From assembly GCF_004345425.1 (NCBI RefSeq), contig NZ_SLVP01000001.1, forward strand, positions 1,426,001 to 1,490,000: a stretch of 64,000 nucleotides of DNA. The letters are read 5' to 3'. This DNA is from Paenibacillus sp. BK033. GTDB taxonomy: Bacteria > Bacillota > Bacilli > Paenibacillales > Paenibacillaceae. Each line of letters starts with the position of its first letter. The stretch's first letter is position 1. Position numbers and translations under genes: made by a program. Below the pieces are notes generated by a model that saw nothing but the letters and a program-made list of their open reading frames with translations, ran no database searches and was not told where the DNA came from. This document shows, piece by piece, positions 25,681 through 34,596 of the stretch.

Positions 25681-27173
25681 TAATTAGCCTGGATATCGGA
25701 ACGACAAATATGAAAGCCGGTCTCTTCGACGAGCGGGGCAGGCTGCTGGCGTCGGCGAACCGGCCGAATGAAATTCGAACCGCTGCGGATAGCTTTTCCT
25801 ATTACGACCCCGAGCAGCTATGGGGCAATATTGCCGCTATGATCCGCCAACTGACTGCGGGAAAACCGGGGTTGGCGGTCCGGGCGATCGGCATTACGAG
25901 CATGGCGGAGAGCGGTTTGCTGGCGGACAGGAGCACGGGAAAGCCGCGTTCCCCCATCCTTCCGTGGTTCGAGCGTTGTTCGCTCGATCAGGCCAAGGCG
26001 ATCGAGGATGAAGTGGACGCGTTCGAGCAGTTCCAAGCGACCGGTCTTCGGCCGTCATTCAAATATGGGCTTGCAAAGCTGCTGTGGCTGAAGGAGCGGA
26101 ACGAGGATTCGCTTCGCTCCGCCGTCTGGCTGTCGGTTTCTTCCTACATCGCAAGCCGCCTGACTGGCAAGGTGGCGGAGGATTATACGCTTGCAGCGAG
26201 ATCCTACGTTTTCCGTATCGCGGAAAAACAATGGGACGCGCCGCTGCTTCGGCATTTCGGCTTGGAGGAAGAGCTGCTGCCGCCTGTTGTTCCGACCGGC
26301 TCTGCCGCTGGCAGCGTCACGTCAGCGGCCGCGGGCGCTTTGGGTCTGACAGCCGGCACGCAGGTATTCCTGGCCGGTCACGATCACGTGTGCGCCTCGC
26401 TCGCGGTTGGCTTGTCGCCGCGCGGGGGGATCTACAATTCAATGGGAACGGCCGAAACGGTTGTCGGCAGTTTTGGGGAGAGAACGCTTACGGAGGCGGA
26501 TTATGCGTCCGGGCTGGCTTACGGGCTGCATCCGGTACCCGGGCAGCTGTTCTGGCTGGGCGGTCACTCTTCATCCGGCGGTTCCGTCGAGTGGCTGCGG
26601 GAGGTGATCGGGGAAGAAAAGGCGGGCTATGAGCGTATTTTGGAGCTGCTCGACGAGGCTTCTCCAATGCCCAGCGGCATCATCTACCTTCCTTATTTGT
26701 CGGGCTGCGGGGCACCGGCTCCCGATCCTTACGCCAAAGCCGCTTTTATTGGCCTTGCAAAGTCCCATGGCCGAAGAGAGCTCTTGCGAGCCGTGCTTGA
26801 GGGCAACGCCTACCAGATGGAATCGATCCGCCGCTGCGCGGAGGCCGTGTCCGGCAGCCCGATCCGCAGGCTGCGAGTCGTAGGCGGCGGCGTCCGGAAC
26901 CGCCACTGGCTCCAGATCAAGGCGGATGTTTCCGGCATCGCGCTGGAGGTGCCGGACATTCCGGAAGCCGCTCTGACAGGAGCCGCTATAACAGCCGGCG
27001 TCGGGTCTGGTGTGTACGCCTCCTTCCAGGAGGCCTCCAAGGCACATACCGGCGAAGGAAGCGCTAAGGCGGTCTTCACGCCGAATCCGGAGCGCCATGC
27101 CCGGTATAGCGAATTATACGAGCACCGCTTTTTGACGTACAGCCGCATGTTGTCAGAGGCAAGGCTGGATTGA
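25677..27173 (+). CDS. FGGY-family carbohydrate kinase (second; gluconate/xylulokinase-like)
   Basis: The 498-residue kinase starts ISLDIGTTNMKAGLFDERG and has VFLAGHDHVCASLAVGLSP (about residues 229-247), MGTAETVVGSF and the C-terminal adenosine segment RLRVVGGGVRNRHWLQIKAD (about 399-418). The length fits gluconokinase or xylulokinase. It is clearly distinct in sequence from the kinase at 11267, so the operon probably phosphorylates two different sugars or one sugar twice through two products. The ATG overlaps the stop of the oxidoreductase. It is the last gene of the operon and is followed by a strong terminator. Confidence 0.92.
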   Translation: MIISLDIGTTNMKAGLFDERGRLLASANRPNEIRTAADSFSYYDPEQLWGNIAAMIRQLTAGKPGLAVRAIGITSMAESGLLADRSTGKPRSPILPWFERCSLDQAKAIEDEVDAFEQFQATGLRPSFKYGLAKLLWLKERNEDSLRSAVWLSVSSYIASRLTGKVAEDYTLAARSYVFRIAEKQWDAPLLRHFGLEEELLPPVVPTGSAAGSVTSAAAGALGLTAGTQVFLAGHDHVCASLAVGLSPRGGIYNSMGTAETVVGSFGERTLTEADYASGLAYGLHPVPGQLFWLGGHSSSGGSVEWLREVIGEEKAGYERILELLDEASPMPSGIIYLPYLSGCGAPAPDPYAKAAFIGLAKSHGRRELLRAVLEGNAYQMESIRRCAEAVSGSPIRRLRVVGGGVRNRHWLQIKADVSGIALEVPDIPEAALTGAAITAGVGSGVYASFQEASKAHTGEGSAKAVFTPNPERHARYSELYEHRFLTYSRMLSEARLD

Positions 27174-27188
27174 AAACCTCATTTTGCC

Positions 27189-27217
27189 CCCGGTCAACAG
27201 ACCGGGTTATTTTTTTG
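27189..27217 (+). terminator. Terminator of the long sugar operon
   Basis: CCCGGTC (27189-27195), loop AACA, GACCGGG (27200-27206), then TTATTTTTTT. Ends transcription after the second FGGY kinase. Confidence 0.9.
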
Positions 27218-27646
27218 CGTATTATGTCGCGATAATGGCTTGCAGCCCGCAATATCGGAGCATCCTTGGCGGGAAGGGCAGCAACTCCCGGTGAAGGTTA
27301 CGAACGTAGATAGGATTGGGATCGGTACAGGAAAGCAGATTGAAATATTATTGTTTTTATAATCAATTAGATATATAAATAATGTTTTATGTATATTATA
27401 ATCCAAAATATAAAGCGCTTTCATAAATTAGCGAAGTCTGCAGCTTCCTAAAAAGGTGCTTACCCTCAGCCTTACAGCTCCATGCAGCGCCTGTCTGTAT
27501 GCCTCTTCTTTTTGGCCCACACACTGAATCGCCATGCCTATCACCCAGACGAAATTCTTAACTTGCAGTAATGAATGCCTGACGGAAGGCTGGATTTCTG
27601 CCAATCATCCCGCTTCCGATCCCAAACAAGAAAAGAGGAATAGCGA
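27218..27646. other. Intergenic region, AT-rich, before the exo-arabinanase gene
   Basis: These 429 bases hold no gene that I can support. The central 27340-27410 part is very AT-rich with a TATAAT at 27397-27402, directly followed by a cre-like site. The flanks 27220-27330 and 27425-27640 show no repeat, RNA fold or open frame with a ribosome binding site that I recognise. The leader from that TATAAT to the ATG would be about 235 bases. Confidence 0.5.
27410..27423. promoter_or_regulatory. Probable CcpA (cre) site
   Basis: ATAAAGCGCTTTCA contains the core AAAGCGCTTT and a full right half (GCGCTTTCA). On the other strand it reads TGAAAGCGCTTTAT, matching the TGNNANCGNTNN part of the cre consensus. 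It falls at about +1 to +14 from the TATAAT at 27397, a usual place for CcpA repression of sugar genes. Confidence 0.55.
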
Positions 27647-29200
27647 ATGGGGAAAAAGATAAAAAGGATGTGGATAAAAACAATAGGCTTAGCTTTATTA
27701 GCCTGTTTGATGATCGTTGGGGAAGCGAACGCTTTTGGACCTTCAACGATGTATTCTTCACCTTCGACGGATCCGGGGCCGGGCACGCTGTACCCAAGGG
27801 CTATCCGGTTGCAGTATAACGGAACCTCAAATGGCACGATGCTGGCGACCTTTGAGCATTATGTCAATGGTACGCCAACGTTCCCGGTCTATCGCAGCAC
27901 GGACGGCGGAGTATCCTGGTCCAAAATTTCCGAAGTCTCTGACACGGTAAACGGCTGGGGACTGCGGTACCAGCCATTCCTGTACGAGCTTCCTCAAGCA
28001 ATCGGCAGCTTGCCCGCGGGTACGCTTCTCTGTGCGGGGAACTCGATCCCCTCCGACCTGTCTCAAACGAAGCTTGATCTATACAAAAGCACGGATAAAG
28101 GCTTGACCTGGACTTTCGTAAGCTCCATTGCAACCGGCGGCCGTGCAGACCCTAGCGGTGCTTATGACCCGGTATGGGAGCCCTTCCTTCTGGTCGCGAA
28201 CAACAAACTCATTATGTACTACTCGGATGAGAGGGATGCCGCGCATAACCAGAAGCTTGTGCATGTCACTTCGACTAACGGAACGGCATGGAGCACGCCG
28301 GTTGAAGATATTGCTCTCGCCGATTCGACGAAACGTCCGGGCATGACTACTGTAGCCAAGCTTGGGAACGGCAATTATATCATGACCTATGAATACGGCG
28401 GGTCGCCAAACGGCAACTTCGCTGTCTATTACAAAATCTCCTCCAACCCCGAGAACTTTGGCGCGGCGACCGATCCGGGCACTCTGCTGAAAACAAGAGA
28501 CGGAGTTGTCCCATCAAGCTCCCCTTACGTGGTATGGGTGCCGGGGACGGGGCCAAACGGAACCATTGCCGTAACCACGAATTCCAGCACGGAGCTGTTT
28601 CTGAACTCCGAGAACGGGGCATCCGATACTTGGACGCGGGTCAGTACCGTGGTTCCGCAGGGCTACAGCCGTGCGATCCTGCCTCTTGCGGACAATCACA
28701 GCGTATTGATTCTATCGGGCGGCCCGCTTGGCAGCGGACACAACTCGGTAACTTACGGAAGCAAAGATCTGGGAGACGCGGCGCTGCTTCATCAAATCGA
28801 GTCCAGCCGTTATGCCGGATACTATATCCGCCACTACAACTTCCTGGCCCGGATTGATACGAATCCATCGCCAATTAACGATTCCAAGTTCAGAATGGTA
28901 CCGGGTCTGGCGGATTCAACCGGCGTCTCCTTCGAATCGGTTAACTTCCCGGGCTATTATCTGAGACATTACAATTATGTGATGCAGCTAAGCCGTAACG
29001 ATGGAACAACAACCTTCCAGCAGGATGCTACTTTCTATCAAACGGCGGGTCTTGCGAATTCTTCGCAAGTATCGTTCCGCTCCTACAACTTCCCAACGTA
29101 CTACCTCAGACAATTGAGCTACACCAGCATGCGCATTGATCCAATTAGCGCGTCAAGCGCAACTGCCGATAAGCAGGATGCAACGTTTATTATCCATTAA
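27647..29200 (+). CDS. Secreted GH93-like exo-arabinanase with C-terminal AbfB domain
   Basis: The 517-residue protein has a signal peptide (positive KKIKRMWIK, hydrophobic core, likely cut after ANA at about residue 29). The catalytic part is a six-blade propeller with Asp-box motifs STDGGVSW (about 84-91) and STDKGLTW (about 148-155), as in exo-1,5-alpha-L-arabinanases and sialidases. From about residue 381 an AbfB (CBM42-like) arabinose-binding domain follows, with repeated GYYIRHYNF, GYYLRHYNY and TYYLRQLSY segments. It probably releases arabino-oligosaccharides from plant arabinan outside the cell. A terminator follows, so it is a single-gene unit, likely under glucose repression through the cre-like site. 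Confidence 0.85.
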   Translation: MGKKIKRMWIKTIGLALLACLMIVGEANAFGPSTMYSSPSTDPGPGTLYPRAIRLQYNGTSNGTMLATFEHYVNGTPTFPVYRSTDGGVSWSKISEVSDTVNGWGLRYQPFLYELPQAIGSLPAGTLLCAGNSIPSDLSQTKLDLYKSTDKGLTWTFVSSIATGGRADPSGAYDPVWEPFLLVANNKLIMYYSDERDAAHNQKLVHVTSTNGTAWSTPVEDIALADSTKRPGMTTVAKLGNGNYIMTYEYGGSPNGNFAVYYKISSNPENFGAATDPGTLLKTRDGVVPSSSPYVVWVPGTGPNGTIAVTTNSSTELFLNSENGASDTWTRVSTVVPQGYSRAILPLADNHSVLILSGGPLGSGHNSVTYGSKDLGDAALLHQIESSRYAGYYIRHYNFLARIDTNPSPINDSKFRMVPGLADSTGVSFESVNFPGYYLRHYNYVMQLSRNDGTTTFQQDATFYQTAGLANSSQVSFRSYNFPTYYLRQLSYTSMRIDPISASSATADKQDATFIIH

Positions 29201-29205
29201 GCAGG

Positions 29206-29275
29206 AAAGCTGCCGGGGAGCCGCAACGTCATTAGGTAAAGCACCTAATGACGTTGCGGGAACCGGCAGCTTTTT
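29206..29275. terminator. Nested bidirectional terminator between convergent genes
   Basis: An outer stem AAAGCTGCCGG (29206-29216) with its complement ending at 29273 encloses a perfect 17-bp inner stem (29221-29237 with 29243-29259, loop AAAGC). T runs follow on the plus strand, with a shorter one on the minus strand. It serves the arabinanase gene and the convergent AraC gene. Confidence 0.85.
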
Positions 29276-29303
29276 ATTTGCAGAAGCCCGGCATCTCGTC
29301 TGA

Positions 29304-30179
29304 CTACTGATACGTATGTTTGACTGCGCTTCGATACAGGTTAGGCGACACGCCTTTATGCTTTTTGAACAGCTGGGAAAAATACGGCGCGCTAAAGCCG
29401 CCGATGATACGGCCGATCTCATTAATGGAGTAGTCCGTATTCTCAAGCATTGCGCATGCTTCGCGAATCCTCCGGCCTGATACATAATCGGAAATGGTCA
29501 TTCCGGTCTGCTGCTTGAACAAGTGAGAGATATGATAAGGAGATAAATGGAGCTCTTGAGACAACGACTCCAATGACAGCGACTGCCGGTAATGCGTTTC
29601 GATCCAGTCCAGTATTCGTTCGACATGTCCCGAGTTTTTTTCGGTTGAAGACGGTATGTCGTCTATTTCAAAAACATGCAGCTGAAGATACCTCAGCAGG
29701 GATAGCAGAAAGAGCACCCGATCCTCAACGCTTGGCTCGCCGCCCGCAACCATTCGCATTTTATCGTAATCCTGCAGCAAATTAGCTAAAGTCCGGTCTT
29801 CGCAAAACGTAAACGCCTGGCGCTTAAGCGAGCCCTTCATCAATCGGCGCAAAAAAGACTGCAGTTTGGGATACGGCTGCAGATAGGGGGTCAGGATGCG
29901 GGGATCAAAGGTGAGGTTTGTTCTTATATAGGTGGCTCCGTCTTGTAAAGGCACATCTACTTTATGGAGCTGGTAAGGTTGAAAGCAAAACAAGGTGTTC
30001 TCTTCAAGCCTATATTGCTGGCTTTCCAGCGTTACGGTCCCCGACCCTTCGTGAATATAGAGCAATTCAATCCCCTGATGCGCATGCAGCATCAGCCAAT
30101 TCTCGTTGCGGGTCTCGTATCTGTAAGTGAAGGAAAAAGCGTTAGCTCCAAGGTCCATAGGCTGAACGACAGTCGGCAC
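29304..30179 (-). CDS. AraC-family regulator with N-terminal cupin, divergent from GH88 operon
   Basis: The 291-residue protein has an AraC-type cupin sugar-binding domain (about residues 10-110, with LMLHAHQGIELLYIHEGSGTV) and two HTH motifs at the C-terminus (LSLESLSQELHLSPYHISHL near 198 and the second ending in YFSQLFKKHKGVSPNLYR near 280). It starts at GTG 30179 with GGGAGG six bases upstream. It is divergent from the GH88/DUF2264 operon with 112 bases between, so it most likely activates that operon when a uronate-containing oligosaccharide is present. The operon's TATAAT at 30254-30259 has no good -35 box, as expected for activator dependence. Confidence 0.93.
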   Translation of the reverse strand: MPTVVQPMDLGANAFSFTYRYETRNENWLMLHAHQGIELLYIHEGSGTVTLESQQYRLEENTLFCFQPYQLHKVDVPLQDGATYIRTNLTFDPRILTPYLQPYPKLQSFLRRLMKGSLKRQAFTFCEDRTLANLLQDYDKMRMVAGGEPSVEDRVLFLLSLLRYLQLHVFEIDDIPSSTEKNSGHVERILDWIETHYRQSLSLESLSQELHLSPYHISHLFKQQTGMTISDYVSGRRIREACAMLENTDYSINEIGRIIGGFSAPYFSQLFKKHKGVSPNLYRSAVKHTYQ

Positions 30180-30253
30180 AGCACACCTCCCGGCAGGGTC
30201 AAAATCGCAATTTAGCTACATTATAGCACAACCTGCCTTAAGTCTAAGAGATT

Positions 30254-30259
30254 TATAAT
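30254..30259 (+). promoter_or_regulatory. -10 box of an activator-dependent promoter for the GH88 operon
   Basis: Perfect TATAAT 33 bases before the GH88 ATG; the bases 17-18 upstream (ACCTGC) do not resemble TTGACA. On the opposite strand TATAAT (30225-30220) could serve the AraC gene, also with a weak -35. Confidence 0.5.
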
Positions 30260-30291
30260 GAGGCTGTAAACCTAATCGGGAGGGTATCGGA

Positions 30292-31422
30292 ATGTGGAAA
30301 AAAGCGATTGAAGATACGCTGCAGGTAACGAGAGCCAACATAGAACGATTCGGGAGCAAATTCCCGCATGTCAGCGAAAATAGCAGCGGCAAATATGTAC
30401 TGATCGAAAATGAAGGCTGGACGGAAGGCTTCTGGCCCGGGATCCTGTGGCTGAGCTATGAGTACTCCGTTGACGGCGCATTCCGCGAAGCAGCCTTGCG
30501 GACGGTTGAAAGTCTCCGGAACCGGCTTGAGAACCATTTGAGCTTGGACCATCATGACATCGGCTTCTTGTATTCCTTGTCAGCCAAGGCGCAATGGATA
30601 TTGGAGAAGGACGAAGCAGCCAAGCAAACCACGATAGACGCAGCGAAAGTTCTGATGAAGCGCCGGCGCGAAAATATGAATATTTTGCAGGCTTGGGGGC
30701 CTAAGGATGATCCCGTTAACGGCGGCCGCATTATCATCGACTGTATGATGAATCTGCCGCTATTGCACTGGGCTTATCTGCAGACCGGGGACAAGTCGTT
30801 CAGAGAGGCCGCGGAGCAGCATACGGAGATGAGCCGCCGCTTCCTTGTGCGCGGAGACGACTCCTCTTACCATACTTTCTGGTTTAATCCCGAGACCGGC
30901 GATTCGAGCCGGGGAGGAACCCATCAAGGCTTTAAAGACGGCTCGACCTGGACGCGCGGACAGGCTTGGGGGATCTACGGATTTGCGTTAGCTTATCGTT
31001 ATTTGCGGAAGCCGGAGTACCTGGAGACGGCGAAGCGGCTTGCCAACTATTTTGCGGAACGAATTCCGGAGGATGGCGTGGTGTATTGGGACTTTGACGC
31101 GCCTCAGGTGCCGGAGACCAAAAGAGACAGCTCGGCTTCGGCCATAGCGGCTTCCGGCATGCTGGAGATTTGCGGCTTCCTGCAGGGCAATGATCCCGCG
31201 TACAAAAAGCTGATGCAAGCGGCGATCCGCTCCATGGAAGGTCTCGTCAGCCATTACTCGACGAACGGAGAGAAAGAGGCGGAAGGCTTCTTGAACCGCG
31301 GATCGTATTCCGTGCGCACCAATACTTCTCCGGACGATTATACGATTTGGGGCGACTACTTCTACCTGGAAGCCCTGATGCGTCTCGAAAAAGGCATCCC
31401 GGGTTACTGGTACGAGCGTTAA
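30292..31422 (+). CDS. Unsaturated glucuronyl hydrolase (GH88)
   Basis: The 376-residue cytoplasmic enzyme hydrolyses the unsaturated uronic acid left at the non-reducing end of oligosaccharides by polysaccharide lyases. The two catalytic Asp residues are visible as D89 in DHHDIGFLYS and D150 in GGRIIIDCMMN, nearly the same numbers as in the studied Bacillus enzyme (88 and 149). Other family signs are GWTEGFWPGILWLSYEY and DGSTWTRGQAWGIYGFALAY. The length equals that of the family. It is the first gene of an operon with the DUF2264 gene 47 bases downstream. Confidence 0.95.
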   Translation: MWKKAIEDTLQVTRANIERFGSKFPHVSENSSGKYVLIENEGWTEGFWPGILWLSYEYSVDGAFREAALRTVESLRNRLENHLSLDHHDIGFLYSLSAKAQWILEKDEAAKQTTIDAAKVLMKRRRENMNILQAWGPKDDPVNGGRIIIDCMMNLPLLHWAYLQTGDKSFREAAEQHTEMSRRFLVRGDDSSYHTFWFNPETGDSSRGGTHQGFKDGSTWTRGQAWGIYGFALAYRYLRKPEYLETAKRLANYFAERIPEDGVVYWDFDAPQVPETKRDSSASAIAASGMLEICGFLQGNDPAYKKLMQAAIRSMEGLVSHYSTNGEKEAEGFLNRGSYSVRTNTSPDDYTIWGDYFYLEALMRLEKGIPGYWYER

Positions 31423-31469
31423 ATCGAAATTATAATGCAATGAAAACAAGTCGGCAGGGGGCATACACG

Positions 31470-32612
31470 ATGGCTGAAGGTAATAAAGACCGGGAGCAGT
31501 GGATAGAATGGATGCTTCGAATCGGAAGGCCGGTACTGGGGGCTTTGGCAGAACGAAAGCTGAAAGAGAGGATGCCGGTCCAAGCGCTGGCGGGTGACCG
31601 CGGCGAATATGCATACCTGGAAGCCTTGGGGCGTTTGCTGACCGGTATGGCTCCCTGGTTCGAGCTGACCGGCTTATCGGGTGAAGAGGAGAGGTTGCGA
31701 AGCGGGATGGCGCAATTGGCAAGAGAAGCCATTGATGCCGCAACGGATCCAGCTTCGCCGGACCTGATGAACTTCGCATGCGGCTATCAACCGATTGTGG
31801 ATGCCGCCTTTTTGTCCCATGCCCTTGTCCGGGCACCGCAAGAACTGCTGGGCAAGCTTGATGACCGGGTTAAGCAAAATGTAGTCAACGGCTTGAAGGC
31901 GACCCGGTCAAGAAAACCGGTCTATAACAATTGGCTGTTATTCGCAGCCATGACCGAGACGGCCTTGTATCTACTAGGCGAGGATTGGGATCCGATGCGG
32001 ATCGATTATGCTCTGAAGAAGCATCAGGAATGGTATTTGGGCGATGGGGTATATGGGGACGGACCGGAATTTCATTGGGACTACTACAATGGATTCGTTA
32101 TTCAACCGATGCTGGTCGATATTCTCCGGACAGTCGGAACGGAATTGCCGGAGTGGGAGCAATTAGCGACTGTTGCCATCCGCCGGGCGGCCCGACATGC
32201 TTCGCAGCAGGAGCGCTTGATCTCTCCGGAAGGCACTTTCCCGCCAATCGGGCGCTCGCTTGCTTACCGGTTTGGCGCATTCCAGCTGCTGTCGCAGGCC
32301 GTGCTTCAAGGCTGGCTTCCGGAAGACATTGCTCCTAATCAAGTAAGATGCGCGCTGACGGCGGTTATCCGCCGAATGATCGGGCAGCCCGGAACCTTCG
32401 ACAAGGAAGGCTGGCTGCGGATCGGATTTTGCGGCGACCAAGAGGATATCGCCGAAGGATACATCTCGACAGGCAGCTTGTATTTATGCTCCGCCGTGTT
32501 CCTGCCGCTTGGCCTGCAGCCGGATCACCCGTTCTGGCAAGGTGAAGCGGACTGGACTTCCAAGAAGGCATGGTCCGGCAAACCGTTTCCGATAGATAAG
32601 GTGCTTAAATGA
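31470..32612 (+). CDS. DUF2264 domain protein
   Basis: The 380-residue protein matches DUF2264 proteins, which are alpha/alpha-barrel-like and often lie next to GH88 or GH105 genes. Recognisable parts are YNNWLLFAAMTETALYLLG (about 151-169), HQEWYLGDGVYGDGPEFHWD (about 182-201) and FPPIGRSLAYRFGAFQLL (about 256-273). ATG 31470 has AGGGGG about 9 bases upstream; earlier in-frame ATGs lack a binding site. Members probably act on uronate- or rhamnose-containing fragments, but no reaction is firmly known to me. A strong two-way terminator follows. Confidence 0.88.
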   Translation: MAEGNKDREQWIEWMLRIGRPVLGALAERKLKERMPVQALAGDRGEYAYLEALGRLLTGMAPWFELTGLSGEEERLRSGMAQLAREAIDAATDPASPDLMNFACGYQPIVDAAFLSHALVRAPQELLGKLDDRVKQNVVNGLKATRSRKPVYNNWLLFAAMTETALYLLGEDWDPMRIDYALKKHQEWYLGDGVYGDGPEFHWDYYNGFVIQPMLVDILRTVGTELPEWEQLATVAIRRAARHASQQERLISPEGTFPPIGRSLAYRFGAFQLLSQAVLQGWLPEDIAPNQVRCALTAVIRRMIGQPGTFDKEGWLRIGFCGDQEDIAEGYISTGSLYLCSAVFLPLGLQPDHPFWQGEADWTSKKAWSGKPFPIDKVLK

Positions 32613-32622
32613 TTGTTATTAA

Positions 32623-32661
32623 AAACCCCCGGTTCTCGCAAGCTGCGAGAACCGGGGGTTT
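32623..32661. terminator. Bidirectional terminator between convergent DUF2264 and GH18 genes
   Basis: A perfect 18-bp stem, AAACCCCC plus GGTTCTCGCA (32623-32640), loop AGC, and the complement to 32661. A and T runs on both sides allow use in both directions. Confidence 0.9.
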
Positions 32662-32664
32662 GGT

Positions 32665-34596
32665 TTATCCTTGCTTCAAACGAAGCATCATCGTCCAGAG
32701 ATCAGCTGTCTCGTAGCCGAGGCGCCAGGCGGCAACGCCGGCGAGGTCGTATTTGATCGCGAGGTTGATCCGCGCCTGCACGCTGCTCGCGGTCTCTGCC
32801 CAGAATACATAGGTGAAGCCGTCCTTCACGTATTTGTATTTGGTCTGGCCGGGAGTGGCAGGATCGGAGACGCCAACGGCATTCGTGTCGGCGATCAGCT
32901 TCGGAATGTCGCTCATCAGGACCGCGCGGTTGCTGACGAGATTGCCGGAGCCGTCAATCTTCCATTCCCGCACATAGAACGGAATGCCCAGCATCAGCTT
33001 ACTGCGGGGTACGCCGTATGCGAGGAACTGTTGAACGCCCTTTTCCACCCAAGGCAGGCTTGCTACGGAACCGGCTGAAGAGCTTCCGCTCCAATGCTCG
33101 TCATACGCCATAATGATGATCGTATCGACCGCTTGAGCAAGCGCGGCATGATCGTAGGCGGTGAGATGATCCCAGCTGACGTCGCCGCGCGGAAGGTCGA
33201 TGGACACCTTCAGTCCCTTTGCATGCGCGGCTTTCGATAAAGCGGTAACAAAAGCGGTGTATTCATCCCGGACCGTACCGGCAACTTCTTCGAAGTCGAT
33301 ATTTACTCCGTATACCCCAAGCGAGCCAAGCTTGCTGACCAAGGTGGAGATAAACAGCTGCTGCGCATTTGAATCCGCAAGAAACGCCGTCGTCATCTGC
33401 TTATCGAAGTCGTTCGACACGAGAGGCATCACCTGAATGCCCTGCGCCTTCAGCGTAGTTACAATCGTCGGATCCGAGAGATCCGTTAACGCGCCGCTGC
33501 TATCCTTCAGCTCGAACCACGAAGGGGAGTCGATGGACAGCCCTTGCGTCTTCGACGTTTGGTTCAGAATCGTCTGGCTGTTGGATGAACCGTTCCATGC
33601 CATATAGACAAGACTTTTAGTATTGCTCCACAATTTACGGCCGTCTGCGTTCATGACATAGCTGTTGGAGTAGCCTTTGGCAAACGCAACGGCAGGCGAG
33701 CGCGTAAAGAATGATTTCAGCTTTTTGTCTCCTTGATAGACCGAGAGATAAGGCGCGCTGGTCCACCAGGTTGTTCCGTTATGCTTGACCTCGGAGTTCC
33801 CGAAATATTTGGCATATTGCAGGGCAGGCTGCAGAGCGACAAAGGATTTGATCGTTTTGCCGCTTTGCTGGACATCGTAGGACGGCACATTGGAATGCAC
33901 GACCAGTCCGGATAACTCATTGACAACGGTGCTGCTTGGAATGGCTGCAGCCGCTTTTATCGCATCGTACAGAAAAGCATACGTTTTCGTCCCATCCACC
34001 GGTTCCTGATCTACCCGAATGGAGTAGACCGGGCTGCCGCTCCGTATTTTTTTCTCCGTTTGCTCCGTCATGTTGTCCCAGATCCAGCTGTTTGAGCTGA
34101 GCTCCATAATATGCGCGTTTGTCCAGCGCTTCGCTTCCTGCTTGGCTGCATCGAGGGTCGTATAACCCCAATTCGCATTTGTATTGTCGCCTTGATAGAG
34201 CTGATATTTCGGATAGGATTGATAAATCCAGCCCGGGCTTTCCAAATCCCGGATATGTACGTTTTTCATCTTCTTGGCTGCGGCCAATGCCTCGTTGTAC
34301 GTGCGGAATTCCCATTTGGTGCTGGATTCGCCGCCTTGATAGATTTTGTACCTGGGCAGGTTGTCCCATACCCACTCACGGCCCGTAATCGCTTCCACAT
34401 GACTGTACTCGAAACCCGACGCGTAAGCAATCGCCTGTTTATCGGTAGCAAATTCACGCAATGCACGATCGTTCTGATAGACGCGATACTTGGTCATTGT
34501 GCCGGAAACCGGGCTGGCTGCCATGCTGATCGCAGACGTCCCAATGGTTTGGGCAACGAACAGAAGCAGAACTGCCGCCGATAGTTTTTTGAACAT
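32665..34596 (-). CDS. Secreted GH18 protein with six N-terminal repeats
   Basis: The 643-residue protein has a signal peptide (FKKLSAAVLLLFVAQTIG, cut near residue 27). Residues about 35-330 hold six copies of a 45-55-residue repeat of the pattern Y-x-hydrophobic-YQG, then an A-x-YAK helix and a final W (YRVYQND, YKIYQGG, YQLYQGD, YSIRVDQ, YDVQQSG, LSVYQGD). A GH18 barrel follows, with the active-site strand GVYGVNIDFEEV; two Asp of the DxxDxDxE motif are replaced (Tyr, Asn) but the last Asp and catalytic Glu remain, as in YaaH/YdhD-type spore or wall glucosaminidases. It probably acts on peptidoglycan or coat rather than chitin. A single-gene unit. Confidence 0.88.
   Translation of the reverse strand: MFKKLSAAVLLLFVAQTIGTSAISMAASPVSGTMTKYRVYQNDRALREFATDKQAIAYASGFEYSHVEAITGREWVWDNLPRYKIYQGGESSTKWEFRTYNEALAAAKKMKNVHIRDLESPGWIYQSYPKYQLYQGDNTNANWGYTTLDAAKQEAKRWTNAHIMELSSNSWIWDNMTEQTEKKIRSGSPVYSIRVDQEPVDGTKTYAFLYDAIKAAAAIPSSTVVNELSGLVVHSNVPSYDVQQSGKTIKSFVALQPALQYAKYFGNSEVKHNGTTWWTSAPYLSVYQGDKKLKSFFTRSPAVAFAKGYSNSYVMNADGRKLWSNTKSLVYMAWNGSSNSQTILNQTSKTQGLSIDSPSWFELKDSSGALTDLSDPTIVTTLKAQGIQVMPLVSNDFDKQMTTAFLADSNAQQLFISTLVSKLGSLGVYGVNIDFEEVAGTVRDEYTAFVTALSKAAHAKGLKVSIDLPRGDVSWDHLTAYDHAALAQAVDTIIIMAYDEHWSGSSSAGSVASLPWVEKGVQQFLAYGVPRSKLMLGIPFYVREWKIDGSGNLVSNRAVLMSDIPKLIADTNAVGVSDPATPGQTKYKYVKDGFTYVFWAETASSVQARINLAIKYDLAGVAAWRLGYETADLWTMMLRLKQG

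Noticed and set aside
27218..27400. Possible structured RNA in the long spacer after the sugar operon
   Set aside because: The segment resembles no riboswitch or small RNA that I know and has no long stem except the operon terminator.
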